From assembly GCA_026120185.1 (NCBI GenBank), contig JANUWF010002200.1, forward strand, positions 4,338,001-4,402,000: 64,000 nt of DNA. The letters are read 5' to 3'. The notes beneath the pieces are model-generated. The model saw only the letters and a program-made list of their open reading frames with translations. It ran no database searches and had not been told where the DNA came from. Origin of the DNA: Voacanga thouarsii. Lineage: Eukaryota > Streptophyta > Magnoliopsida > Gentianales > Apocynaceae. The position numbers and the translations under genes were made by a program. Each line of letters opens with the position of its first letter. Position 1 is the first letter of the stretch. This document shows positions 36,891-48,940 of this stretch, one piece after another.

Positions 36891-37970
36891 ATGCCGCCAA
36901 AACAAGGACATGCCGTAGATCAAGTAGGAGAAAGTCCAGTTGCTACTGTGACCTTATTATACTAGGAATGGAGACCCAATCTATGAGAAATGAGGTGACA
37001 TATGTTTTACATAACATGAATACATTACTTCAGCATATGGCTAAAACCTCAACTTGAAAAGAGCAACACTCTGAGGATGGATCGGATCGAGCCTTAGAAC
37101 GATTTTTGAAATTCCATCCCCCTCATTTTCATGGAAAGGCGAACCAAGAACAAGAGGTCGAGTCATGGATGGAACAAATGGAGGATATTTTTCAAGCTTT
37201 AGATTATTTAGACCAAAGAAAAGTACAATTGGCCAAATTTACACTTCCAGGGCCTACAAGAGCTGGTGGTCGAGAAAGAAAAATGAGAGAGAACAAGAAC
37301 AGAGGGAGTGGACTTGGAAAGAATTTTTAGAGGAATTCAAGGTGAATTCATTCCATGCTGGGTGGTTGAAAGAAAAGAGGAAGAATTTCAAAACTTTAGG
37401 CTGGAAGAAAGGATTTTTAGACCATACATAGCTGAGTTTACTTGACTTGCAAAATATAGTCCATTATTAGTGCAATCGGAGTCGAATAGAACTCGACGGT
37501 TTATAAAAGGAATGCGACCTGAGTTGAGAAGAACATTGATTTCAATGACTCCAAATGGATATAGTACTATCGCGGAGATAGCCTCCCGATTGGAAGAGAA
37601 AGATTCTAGAACAACTTAGATAATATCGGAAGAGAAAAACTGATTCCAGTCAACAACCTAAAAAGAAATTTCCAAGGAAGAAAGGACCAGTTCTGGAAAA
37701 GAAAGAACTTAAGCAGTGTAATTATTGTCAAATGATGTGACTTTGTTATGAGGATTGCGGAAGAAGACTTAATACATGTTATCGCTGTGGACAGGTCGGT
37801 CATACTTTAGCCAGCTATCCATATGTTCAGAAACATGGAGATAAGCCATCTGGATTGGAGAAACTCAAGTTAGGATGGTGAAAGTAGAGATAAGACCCAA
37901 CAAAGCACAATTAACTATTAAGCTTGAGTCAGAAGAAGAAATAGAAGCTATGTATAAATTTCTAGGATGA
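36891..37970 (+). pseudogene. Gypsy-type gag, sole gene of the element, broken
   Basis: ATG 36891 starts MPPKQGH. After a stop at 36963 the gag core follows, with 'FHPPHFHGKANQEQEVESW' and 'QLAKFTLPGPTRA' (37092-37260) and 'EWTWKEFLEEFKVN' (next frame, 37306 on), the usual Retrotrans_gag pattern. A zinc knuckle near 37768-37818 reads CYRCGQVGHTLASY, with the last Cys changed to Tyr. A 31-codon acidic tail ends in TGA at 37970. About 10 bp later comes the PPT, so no pol was lost downstream of gag in this copy alone; there is no room for it. At least three stops and two frameshifts. Confidence 0.8.
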
Positions 37971-37979
37971 AATTTTTTT

Positions 37980-37994
37980 GAAAGGAAGGGAAAG
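37980..37994 (+). other. Polypurine tract of the gag-only element
   Basis: GAAAGGAAGGGAAAG immediately precedes the LTR start TGTAACATTC. Confidence 0.85.
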
Positions 37995-38047
37995 TGTAAC
38001 ATTCTTCCCATTTTGTATGTATATGGGTACTACTTTGTATTAAAGCC

Positions 38048-38092
<45 letters not shown>

Positions 38093-40780
38093 TATGCAGA
38101 ACAATAAATGTTGAGTGTAATCAAACGAATAATTTGGGGTGATAAAATTTTTAAAGGGCGACGAAGGAATTTTTGATCGCGAATTAAGAAAAATTGGGAA
38201 AGAATTTGGGTATTTTGAGAGACGTCATTGTGTTTAGTTTAATGAGTAGATTTCATTGGTAAAAGAAAAAGTTTTCCCAACTGGAATAAATAATGGACTG
38301 AATTATGATTATTTCCTTAGGAAAAATGGTGGATGAAGGAAAAGAAGAAGAAAGTAAAAGAAAAGGAAAAAGAGGAAGAATTATTGCTATATTTGTTTTA
38401 TTCACAAAAAATAATTGATTGGTTATATTAAAAGTTAGGTGGAACTTCAAGATTGGTTGCAAGAGTAATATGTGGCAACACTTGATTAGTTACATGAACA
38501 ATCATACAAGGATTTCTAAAGGATTCTTGAAATTTCCATGGACATCTAAGGTAGCTACTTGGACCAATTATAAGCCTCCAAGTGAATTAAAACCATTTGA
38601 AGGTTGTTTGACAAGAAGATAAAAAATTGCTATAAATAGCAAGGGAGAATAGGTTGAGAGGCCTTTAGGCAACCAAAAACCAACTACAAACAAGGAGAAA
38701 TATGGAAGAGAAACAAAAAAGAAAATAAAGAGAGAAGAGAGAGATAAAATCCAAGAGAAAGAAGGGGAGGAAAGAAAGATTGGATTTTCTTGCTCCAAAA
38801 ATCAGTGAAATACAAGGCCATTCATTGTAAAGCACTGGTGATGAATTAGTGAATATTTTTCTTGCTAAGTGATAAGTGATTGAGGAAATTCCCTTGATTT
38901 TTAAATCTCGGTTCGACTAGGTGTTTTTTGAAATGCTATGAATGTGCAATTCTTGAGTCTGTGAAATACTTGGATTGTTAATTCCTTTTGGGTGATGAAA
39001 TATTTCTGGTCTAATGAAATGCTTTCCAGATATAGAAATATGTTATCTTGACATATTTAAAGCAAAACTTCAGAAATTAGCATTCTGCGATTTTCAAATC
39101 TTTTGGAATCACAAAGCATTTTTTTTAATAAAAATAAATATTTTCCTAACATAGATCCATATTTTTCTGATATATTCAAGAAAGAGTTTTTACTTGAGAT
39201 TTGTGGGCATCAATTTCCAGATTTTAACATAAATCCTTTTTTTTTTTTTTTTGGAGATTTATGTATTACAAAGCTTTTATACATAGAAAACCTTGTTTTA
39301 CCCACTACACAAGTTTCCTGAATTTGGAAAAACTATATTTAATTATGATTTTACGGTTGGACTCGTGTAGGATTATTTTCTACAAATGAATCCGAAGGTT
39401 TAGAATATGTTATAGTTGGATTGAGGAATGTGAAAATGCTTTATGAGTCAACTGAACTTTGTTTCTAGATTCCATTTTAATTACGGAATATTCATAAAAT
39501 CAAATACAAGTATTTCACTTGATTAAATGGAAAACTAAGATTATTAAGAATTTCGAGTTCTTTTATTACTCATTAATCATTGGCTTAGTGCATATGATTG
39601 AGAATACCTATTAGAACCAGTTTCATGACAAGTTTTTCATGTTACATGATAAAATCATGAACTCTTGGCACATTTTGCAAGATACTTGCGAAAATCCTGC
39701 CATATACTCATTTCATGATATTTCAAGCATGCCTTGCATTTACAAGTTATGGAAAAGGAGTGAGAACCCTTTTCTATTTCTTGGACTTGAATACGTGTTG
39801 TGAAAGCGTTGAGTACTCAATAGGAGCTGTTCTCCTTGTACTAGCTGATGTTAGAGGTAGACGGCCACATGTAACTTGGCTAGTTTTCGGGTTCATCTTA
39901 CTCAAAATGGGGCGATAGGACATTAGGAGTAGCTAACACCTAAATAACCGGCCTGAGTAGGCCATAATTCTTGAATAACTTGTCCAAGCTAGCCACACAC
40001 ACACATGAAATCATGCATACCTGAATTTACATGATTTATACTAGAATTCCTGAATTCTTGAAATGAAGTGTTTTACACTTGAATGCCTGCACGTGGGTTT
40101 TCTAGATAAGATTTTCATGGTTTCCTGAAATTCCTGAACATGAATTTCAGTAGATTTAGTACCTGTATTACTTGAATTCTTGATTTCCTGCACATGAATT
40201 TTCTAGAATCAACATCTAATTTACCTGAATTCTTGAAACCCCGAACATGATTTTTCCAATAATGGCACATGGATTTTACTACCTACATTTCTAGATAACA
40301 TGAACTCCCGATACTTGATTCTACCTATTTACAATAAGTGTAAGTCTTCTAACCTATCTTGTTGCTACATGCTTTACTATTTACTCCTGGAAATAGTACT
40401 TAGTATTACCAGATGTTTCTTAAGGAAGACACTAGCACACACGGTACTTAGTGAGTATTTAGCACTTACACGGGTTTTATTCTTGACAACTTTTAGAGAC
40501 CAGTCCCTATCAAAAGATTCCCGGATACGCCAAGGAGTCAGGAGACAGTGTCAAGGATGACTGTGGGGATTTGGATACTACTTGCACTTGGTGAGAAGAT
40601 TTGATCCTTTTATGGCTCTGTAGTTCAGTTTGTCCTTGTACTTGAAGTAATGTTTTTGGAAAAAATTTTTGTTGTATTGTAAGTTGTTTTCATTATAAAG
40701 ACCCCTTGTCTGGGAAGATTAGATGGGGTGATATCCCACAATGTAAGATCCACTATGATATGAGTATATGGGGTATTACA
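37995..40780 (+). repeat. Second LTR of the gag-only element (2786 bp)
   Basis: Starts TGTAACATTC and ends GGGTATTACA. It contains about 570 bp (38031-38602) absent from the 5' LTR, including an (AT)n run at 38049-38090. It is followed by PBS and leader sequence rather than by a TSD. Confidence 0.85.
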
Positions 40781-40890
40781 AATGGTATTAGAACCTATGC
40801 TGAGGTGTGGTAGAGACCTTAAAGATATCTGATTGAGCCTATAGTCTATAAGTGGAAAAGATAGGCATCAAGGCGGAAACTCCTATACAG
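40781..40890 (+). repeat. Second copy of the PBS and leader start, truncated
   Basis: AATGGTATTAGAACCTATGC and the next 90 bp match 36272-36385 ('CTATAGTCTATAAGTGGAAAAGATAGG'-type sequence split by small changes). Homology stops near 40890. Confidence 0.8.
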
Positions 40891-41891
40891 AGGTCTATCT
40901 TACCAAGAAACGTTCATTATTTGGAGAAGACAAAAGTTGATTTTATCAAATTTCCCTTAATAATAATGAGTATATTGCAATTACATATTTTTAAATGGTC
41001 AAATGTAAAACATCTCGTTAAATTCTTGATAGGATGGTATATTTAAAAGGATTTAAATTTAAGAAAGGTACTATTATTGAATTTTAAATGTGAGAGGTAT
41101 AATTGCAAAAATTTACATTTTTTAAGGATATTTTTGCCTTTAACCGTAATTCCAAAGTAGAAATTAATGAGAAAGTGGTATCCTATAACACAAGGGAAAT
41201 AAATTTCATAGAGAAAAATACTTCATTTCATTCCAAATTAAATATGGACATTTGGATTTGGATTGTTCTATTTCACATAATTGTCTATTTATTTCATATA
41301 ATGAAATGTTTTAAAGTAAACTTTCACCATACTAACTTCATTTAAAATGAAAATTTGTCTACAAATAATTAATTAAGGTTAAAATGGTAAAATTGAAAAA
41401 GTTAAATGAATAGAGTATATACCAACATATTTCATACTACTAAGTAGACCATCAATTTAAACAGATTCCATGGCTAGACATGGAACCTTGGGCTAGTTTT
41501 GTTGATGATGTTAGCTTTGATATGTATCCATTCAGGGAATAGATTAATCAAGGTCCAAAATGTATCTTCACAATGTCGTCTTTTCCTCTCCAGTTTTAAT
41601 CTAATCTTTTTTATATTGCTATAGCCTAAGTTTATTAAGCCAACTCTTATTCTTCTTTCTGCTAGCTTATTTACCAGTTCATAATATCTTCACGGGTAAT
41701 GAATTAGAAGCACTAGGCTGTATGTAGGTTTCTCTTAGAATTTTATTTTACAACAACTTAATAAGACAAAGTAATATAGATGGCAGTCACAGAGAGAGAG
41801 AGAGAGAGTTTTCCTTAAGAGATTTTTCTTACTTAGAACCCATTTTCACAGCTTCTAAAGTTTAGTTTAATGTTTGAAAGCAGTACAAGAG

Positions 41892-41989
<98 letters not shown>

Positions 41990-42026
41990 AGATGTTGTCC
42001 AACATATAGAAAGTGGCATATATATG
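40891..42026. other. AT-rich stretch without a gene; microsatellites
   Basis: Open frames are short and composition-driven. A (GA)n run lies at 41791-41808 and a long (ATT)n run at 41893-41988. No LTR or TIR edge was found apart from the LTR beginning at 42027. Confidence 0.7.
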
Positions 42027-43411
42027 TGATAAACCTTAGAAGGGGGTGAATGAGGTTTATGGCAAACAAATACAGTTTTCAAAAACTTTCGAATATCTAA
42101 AAGGAAACCGAATATTGGTAAGTTTCAAAAGAGAAGCTTTTCTGTCCCAATTTAAATGCGGTCGGAGATCTTTCAAGATTCTACCAAATGATGAGAAAAT
42201 AGACTATGTCAAAAGAGATAGATAGAGGATTATCAACAGTTCACTCTTTAACACAAATATCTTCAAACAAATTAGAAAATGCAAATAGCGTTGCTATGTT
42301 TTCTAATTAGATGAATAGTGAAATTTCAGTCATAGGATTCGAAATAAATGCAAGAGAATGGATCTAAGAATTTATGGTAGTTCGATACTCCAATGATCTA
42401 CATCCACTACCTTCAGCACACACTTAAGGATTTCAACCAGTCCTTAAAACCTTTGTCCCAAATTAATGGTGGTAGGTAACACCAATCTTACAATATAGGG
42501 TCATCACACTTGGTTTTACTCCCAACCTCTATACACCCAAAAATCAAGGCTCACCCCGGCTAGATTTTACTTTTTAAACCTTGACACAACTCAGATTAAA
42601 GAGAGAATACAAAATTAGCTCATAGATTGAGCAAACATACATCAAATAAAGAAGCTTTACCTTTTTACCTTAGAGTAATAGATCTCACTTTAAAGCACAA
42701 TGTAGATGAGGGATTTTTATTTTTTAATTGTCTTAGAATGTTTCTGAAAGTGTTAGTGCAAATCCTTTACTAAAAATTGCGTTTATAAATGGCTTTCATA
42801 GGGGCAAACACTAAGACTGCAATGGCTAGCTGTTGCTATCAAGTTTCGAGAATTTTAGACTCTTAGAATGAAAAATTGTGCGTCCAAAAGGTGCGTCCAA
42901 AATAACACTTTATACTAGAAAGTAGGTTTTGTATAACTTTAAATTTAGACATTTGGAAACAGATTTTAGATCCAGAGGTCCGTTAGAAGTTATTTAACTA
43001 AGTTTTTTTATAAAGTCAAAAGTTTTTCTTCTAAAGCTTTTTTTATGATAAAAAACTGGATTGAAAATACCCTCCTTTTGAAATGACTTTTAGTGCTTCA
43101 ATATGAAATAAATTGAACTTAAGTTAAAGAGATATAGGAAATACAAATAATACCTTAACTATAATTTCCTAGTCTATAATTCTTCAAAAGTCTTCATAGT
43201 ATACAACTTCTTTAGGTAGGATGTTGACTTGATCAATCCTTCTTGTACTTCATTATCTATAAGTTGCTTAGCAATCCTTTTTGTAATACTTGAAGAACCG
43301 TGGTCAAACATGTCATAATCCAAGAAGCTTATCACACACAAATCACATATGTTAGTGCACATCAATGTTTGTCATTTATCAAAACACAGGAGAAAGCCCT
43401 TTTGGCTAACA
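42027..43411 (-). repeat. Complete SIRE-like LTR (1385 bp)
   Basis: Plus-strand TGATAAACC...GGCTAACA; the element's own orientation is minus. It is the reference for the copies at 1-1063, 13925-14240 and (inverted) 21672-22956. The flank at 43412 is a PPT, so this is a 3' LTR. A TSD cannot be tested because the other end of its element is missing. Confidence 0.9.
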
Positions 43412-43605
43412 ATTTCCCCCTTTTTGAATGATGACAAACTTGATGGATTGTGATAAAAAAAAAAAAAATTGTATGAACATGTTAAATTAAGAGATATAAG
43501 GATTTATATTCATTTTATATGCGATTTCTCAATCATAAAGCTGAAGGAGTAATTATGAGATAATACTAGAAAGTTTAAGCATAGTCTCATAAATCGGGTT
43601 GAATG
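43412..43605 (-). other. PPT and adjacent internal fragment of the second SIRE-like copy
   Basis: The minus-strand PPT CAAAAAGGGGGAAAT lies at 43412-43426, followed by about 180 bp matching 1079-1245. Truncated at 43606 by the inverted LTR. Confidence 0.8.
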
Positions 43606-44225
43606 TGTAACACCCCATATTTCCATAACGTAGTGGGCTATAACTTTGTAGGATGTCGCCTTGTCTGATTGCTTAGATAAAGAGTCTTTAAAATAAACTT
43701 TACTCAAAAAGCAGCGGAAAATTTTTTCCAACATAGAAAAGTATAAGAATTTGGCTTCTGATACATACACTCGCGGGTATAATAAGTCTAAGATGTAGCA
43801 TGAGCCTTTGGGAATTCACCGCGCTTTTGCTACACCTCTGATCCTGAATTTTTTAAAAGAGATAATATACATGTGAGCATAACGCTTAGTGAGTCCCGTA
43901 TGTGCTAGTGTTTTATGAAAGAATCAGGACACACAAAGCCTTTGTGGAAAAGCATATCATTTTCCTATTGGAAGGAATTCTTAAACTCTCTAAAGAAGAG
44001 TTTATTTAGAACTCAATCATTTTTGAAAAATTGTATTTCAATTTCAAATCATTACCCCGATTTCCAAATCACAAGCATTTTTTTTCAACAGAAGGTTGGC
44101 CTGTATGCAAAGCTCACAAGGCTTCGCCTTTGGCGCCACGTATCATTGTGCTTAGACCACAGCCTACAACACTCAACCATGCATTGCCAGAAGGGTAAGT
44201 ATACAGTAGCGTACTACCAAGAATC

Positions 44226-44360
44226 AAGTTAGTGCTTATGCCAAGTATTCAAGTTAATGCATACGCCACACCAAGTATTCAAGTTATTGCATACGCCAAG
44301 TATTCAAGTTAGTGGATATGCCAAATAAGTTAGTGCATACGCCAAGTATTCAAGTTAATC
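44226..44360 (+). repeat. Minisatellite of 25-31 bp units
   Basis: Units of the form CAAGTATTCAAGTTA followed by (G/A)TGCATACGC recur about five times with small gaps. Confidence 0.85.
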
Positions 44361-44719
44361 ATGTATTGGATTTAAGGATTGACAAGTTCAAGAAATCAAG
44401 AATTCAAGATTCATATTGTTCATCGTGTTTCCAAATCCATAAAAGGCTCGTACTTGAGCACACTAGGAAATTATTTTCCATACCAGGAAAACCTTTTTTA
44501 GGGCAAAATATCATTTTCCAGAATTTGATCCCATTAACTCGCAAGTCAGATTATAATTTCCATAGGCTTTGCAGGGCCAATCAGTTCATTCCATAGGCAC
44601 ATCAGGACAATAAATAATTTTCGGGATCAAAATTTTATTTTCCAAAAGTCAATCTCATATCGAGAGATTATTTTCTAAAATCATGTCGAAACAGGATAAA
44701 GAGTTCTTTTCACACATCA

Positions 44720-45120
44720 AAACAAGTTTCCAAGTGTATCTGAGTCATTTTGCCCGTACTCGATCACAAAAGTTATTTCCAAGGGTATTCAGGGTCATTT
44801 TACCCATACATGATTCCAAAAGACTTTTCGAGGGTACTCGGGTCTTTTTACCCTTACCCGATTTGAAAAGTATTCATAAGAGTTCCAATAAGGATATTTC
44901 GGTCTTTTACCGAATACCCGATTCCAAAAGTTTCCATAAAACATTCCAATAAGGACATTTGGATCATTTTCCAAATACCTTATTCCAAAAGGAACTTTTT
45001 CCAAGAATCCAGAATTCTAATCCTAAAAGTGAATTAAATTCAAAGTTTCCAAACATATTTCCATAAAATATTCTAATAAGGGCATTCTAGTCAATTTGCG
45101 AATACTCGATTCCAAAAATT
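44720..45120 (+). repeat. Degenerate tandem repeat, about 60-65-bp period
   Basis: Five or six blocks each combine 'GATTCCAAAAG', 'TTTCCA', 'AAGG(G)TATTC' or 'AAGGACATT', 'GGTCATTTTACC' and 'ATACCCG'. The open frames on both strands here (repeating Phe/Tyr-Pro-Asn words) are products of the repeat. Confidence 0.75.
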
Positions 45121-45777
45121 ACCATTTATCGAAAATCCCAAGTGTTTAATCCAAAAAAGACCAAATTCACAAAATTCATGCTTTAATTATCCATTAAGGT
45201 TTCCAAGACAAATATGAAGTTCATTTTACCCCAAAGTGGCATAAGAATAAATCTTGCTCAGATAACCTTAAATATATTCAGGGATTTCTAAAATGGTATA
45301 AAACGTAGCATTTCCTGGAAAAAGAAAGCATACTAGCTTTCAAAAGGTTTTAGAAATTAAAGGGACTCACCTCACGTCCTAATTGACTTTTCCCGTTCAT
45401 GGTCGTTCGACCACCGTTTCCAATGTACCGTTGGCCGTTTACTGATAAACTTACACCAAACATCATTTTTAGGTTAAATCGTGTTTGGTCGAAAAGTAGC
45501 CGACATTCTGCCGCCGTGCCTGATGGTTAGTCGACATCCAACCGATGTTTAGCCGATGGTTAGCTGACGGTTAAAGAAAACGTTCAACTTTCATTCATGT
45601 CGTTTTTTCGTTGTTTGTTCAATTCTTTCATTTTCCTTTTTCCATGTCCTTCCTCCCTTCATGCACAAGGGATTCACTCCATATTTCTCATTCATTTCAT
45701 CAAAAATCACACAATTATTCCTCCATAAATTCATTCACTTCCCAAGCAAAATCCTGAAATTTTACTGCTTTGACACA

Positions 45778-48700
45778 CGATTTTTCAAAAATGATGTCTT
45801 GGAGGCTTTGTTTGTGTGATTTCTCCTTGGGGACTTAATAAATGAGGTCTAAGAAGATGTAGAATCACTGAAAAGTTGATGTTATATGAGTAGAATGCTT
45901 GTCTTGTTCTATTTTGTTTGCTCAAATCGAAAAAAAAAAAATGGTCTTATGTGTGTTGAAATTCAGCTCACATATTTGCTTCTGGAATTTACTCTTTGAA
46001 TGCTTAAAATTTGATAAAATGAAATTGTGTTGATGTTCTGAAAATGAGGCCCTACATTTGTGGTGTTATATATTGATTAGTTGGGGAAGTTTTGATGTCT
46101 TTTTTGCCTCAAAATAATGGTTTAGAAAAACAGTGTACTTGCTGGAATGTTGAATTTTGATTTAGAAGTTGTTATCTTTGAGCCAAATTATCTTCACGGG
46201 ACTGGTGTATGATGTTTTATAGGATCTAGAGTGTGTTGGGAACTTATTCGAGGGTTTATAAGAGTTTGGTGATTGAAAATTATGGTGTTTTGTTGAGTGT
46301 GCTTAATCTGTACAGAAACCCCTGTACAGAGGTCAATCTTTAAATCTCTGAAAAACCATCTTATTGATTTAATTTTCTTATTATTTTTGGAACCTATAAA
46401 CTTGAGGATGTTATAAAAATTTCAGAAAATGAATAATTGAAAAATTCGTTATAATTTGGGAGTTATGAATTTTTGAAGTTGACTGCACAAAGCAATTTAC
46501 TGTTCACACGAGACTTATGGTAAAAATTATTTGAGTTTCTTTTTGTGGGAATTTTGGGGAGCTAAATACATGGTAATTCAGCTAATATATGGAGGTTTTA
46601 AACTGGAGGTTTTTTTTAAAAAAAATAAAATGTTTTCTTGGTTAATTAAGTAAATGATTTTTGACTCCTGTTTTAGAGTAAAAGTAGAATTTGTGTTGAA
46701 AGTTAAAAAAAATGAATTTACAAATAGAAATGACAATAATTTCAGCAAAACTTGGTTTATGTGATCATTGTGTGATGTTTAGCATTGTGCGAAAATATTT
46801 GACTAAAGGTTGATGAGTTTCTTTTATAGTATGATTTCTTGAAGATTGATCCCTTGTACCATTATAAGATGAGATTTTCATTTCTTGAAAAGCTACATGA
46901 ACTCTTGGTGTGATTGGTAGAATAAGTTGGTTTAGGTGCTGCCCTATTGATCAATTAATTATAATGCATGGCTAATTAGGGTTTGCGTGGTGATTAGGGT
47001 TTTATTTAGCTATTAAGGCCTTGTTTAACTATGGATGTTTTATGGGAATTAAAGGAGTCCTATAATTTTTGAATCATGGATATTTTAGAGGATTATTGGA
47101 TATCTTGTTGGGATTCTTTGTGTTTAGAATCAAATAAAGTATATCACTAAGCATTTTGGAACTACTTAATATGTAAGTAATTACCCTAACTATTTTAGGT
47201 CCTTGTTTAATGCTTTAGTTGGATTAGTTCAATAAGAAAATTAATTCCTATATTATATGTGTAATAGATTCAGGGTTGGACTTAGGAGGAGGAGGTACCT
47301 AAAATATCTTGAAGTTAAATTTGCTAAGCTTTGGACATGAGGTAAGTTCTTACATCTCAAGACTCTTTTATGCAAAATAGCTCTATAGAAAATTCATATG
47401 ATCATGCATGCACTTTTATGACATAAATAAGCTCATGATATGATTTTCATTTTATTTATAGTGAGAATATTCTTGATAATCCATTTTGTTATACTTGGTC
47501 TCACCCTTATTCACCTTACGATTTTTACATAGAAATTATGCATGATCAATTTTTGAGAATTTTCTTATGAACATTATGTTATGATTGGGAGCCATGCATC
47601 AATGTTTATACCAAATTACAAATTTCCTTCATGCACATAATTGCAAAAATCATAGCATGAGACTTTAACTCCTGGCAATATCGATTTTGAAGCAAGTTAT
47701 GAATTGATTTAATTTTATCATGCCTTGAACAAATTTGAATAGAATGGATGTAGGGATTTCAGTTTTGGAAATATTTTTGGGAGAAAGTATGGTTGTGGTT
47801 CTGGGTTGGGTTGAATTTCGAATAAAATAAGGTTTTCAGGACTGGAACAATATTTTGGAAATGAAATTGTATATTCCATTTCAGAATGGAAATTTCTTGA
47901 ACTGCTCTATTATAGACTTGAGTACTCAAGGCGTGAGACTATAGGACTAGCTTTCATTAGAATAGGAAAGGATTCCAGTTGATTGGCTGTCTCCGAAAAA
48001 CTGTCTTTTCCAAACGGGGTGATAGTCTTAGTAGTTGAGTCGGGTCCTAGTTGGCAACATGATATCCAAAAAGGGAATTGGAGGACGGACGTAGGACATC
48101 CGGTGTATTTATTTATGAGAGGGATGGCGGGGTATCCTCTTGGGAGGGATGTACACCCTGCCCAATATGTCTTTTTGGTATTGAATATGTCGTGGTCATA
48201 TTTATTCAATATTGTAGATATGTAGTCTCGATACACAATATGGCTTGATGATGACGGGTTCAAGACTTTCGCTAAAATGAATTTTCATTCCAGGAATTTA
48301 ACTTGAATTGATTGCCCAACAAAATTATTATCTACATATTATATTTAATTGTACTTGTGATTTTCTCCCCAAAATTTGATAAAAAAAATTTGAGAAGGAT
48401 AAATGCTAAATTTTCTGATTAGTACATCTGTTCGAATTATTGCATATTCATGCATCATGCCATTGATTTTCTTAACTGTCACTTTCACACTATGGACTTA
48501 CTGAGATTATTTATAATCTCACATGAGTTTTTCTAACCATGGTTTTCAAGGTAGCATATAATTATCAAGATTGAGTGCAGAAGATCCTTTTTGTAATAGA
48601 TTAGGTTTTGATACTCTATTGCTCTCACTCTATTTAAGTTATGTAGTGGTTTTACTTTGGTTAGCAAGGTTTACCCTTGCATTTTTATGTCGGAATTTAT

Positions 48701-48851
48701 TTAGTTAGCAAATTCAATTTTCCATTTTGAGATTTAATATTAAGTTTACCCTATTATTTCTTTCTTTTCCTTCGTTATAAAGAACCCTGGTCTAAAAGGA
48801 TGATTTGACATCCCCAGCCCAACTAGGCTACATAAGTAATGGGGTGTTACA
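45778..48851 (+). repeat. 3' three kilobases of the long gypsy-type LTR, second copy
   Basis: Matches 3113-6790 (without the tandem duplication) and ends GGGGTGTTACA. Its first kilobase (equivalent of 2069-3112) is missing at the junction with the inverted LTR. Confidence 0.85.
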
Positions 48852-48940
48852 ATAGCATAGTAAGTAAGTGCAGCAGAACAAATTGTTCAACAGAATATAA
48901 AAGTTGGTCAGGCAAGTAGTGATGATTGTTCAGAAATGTG
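48852..48940. other. Junction between long LTR and PF20167-like gene
   Basis: Same sequence as 6791-6879, starting ATAGCATAGTAAGTAAGTG directly after the LTR end in both copies. Confidence 0.8.

Larger units (their letters stand above)
24274..40890 (+). mobile_element. Gag-only gypsy-type element (TR-GAG-like), LTR-internal-LTR-internal order, with nested copia
   Basis: The 5' LTR is 24274-25665 plus 35434-36271 (split by the copia element). It is followed by PBS, leader, gag (36891-37970), PPT and a second LTR (37995-40780). That LTR is followed by the same PBS and about 110 bp of leader before homology ends near 40890. The internal region is only 1.72 kb and has no protease, RT, RNase H or integrase. 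It fits non-autonomous gag-carrying LTR elements described in plants as TR-GAG. Confidence 0.8.
43606..45777 (-). repeat. Inverted gypsy-type LTR, probably solo
   Basis: On the minus strand it ends GGGGTGTTACA (43606), preceded by GACATCC and 'GGGACTCACTAAGCG' modules. It has 'GAGGTGAGTCCCTT' near its start (45365-45378), the same order as in the LTRs at 24274 and 37995. Start is set at 45777 where the next homology block begins (TGTGTCA on the minus strand). It carries two tandem arrays (44226-44360 and 44720-45120). No TSD seen. Confidence 0.55.

Noticed and set aside
41867..42082. Open frame with a poly-Ile run
   Set aside because: Translation of the (ATT)n microsatellite.
44226..44360. 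CRISPR-like spacing of short repeats
   Set aside because: Units are directly adjacent and degenerate with no unique spacers; the genome is eukaryotic.
47910..48263. Open frames on both strands inside the long LTR
   Set aside because: Conserved LTR sequence shared with 5870-6190, where stops interrupt both frames; no domain.
43606..48851. One 5.2-kb LTR from TGTAACACCCC to GGGGTGTTACA
   Set aside because: The first 2.2 kb has LTR modules in the opposite order and orientation, so two LTRs in opposite orientation explain it better.
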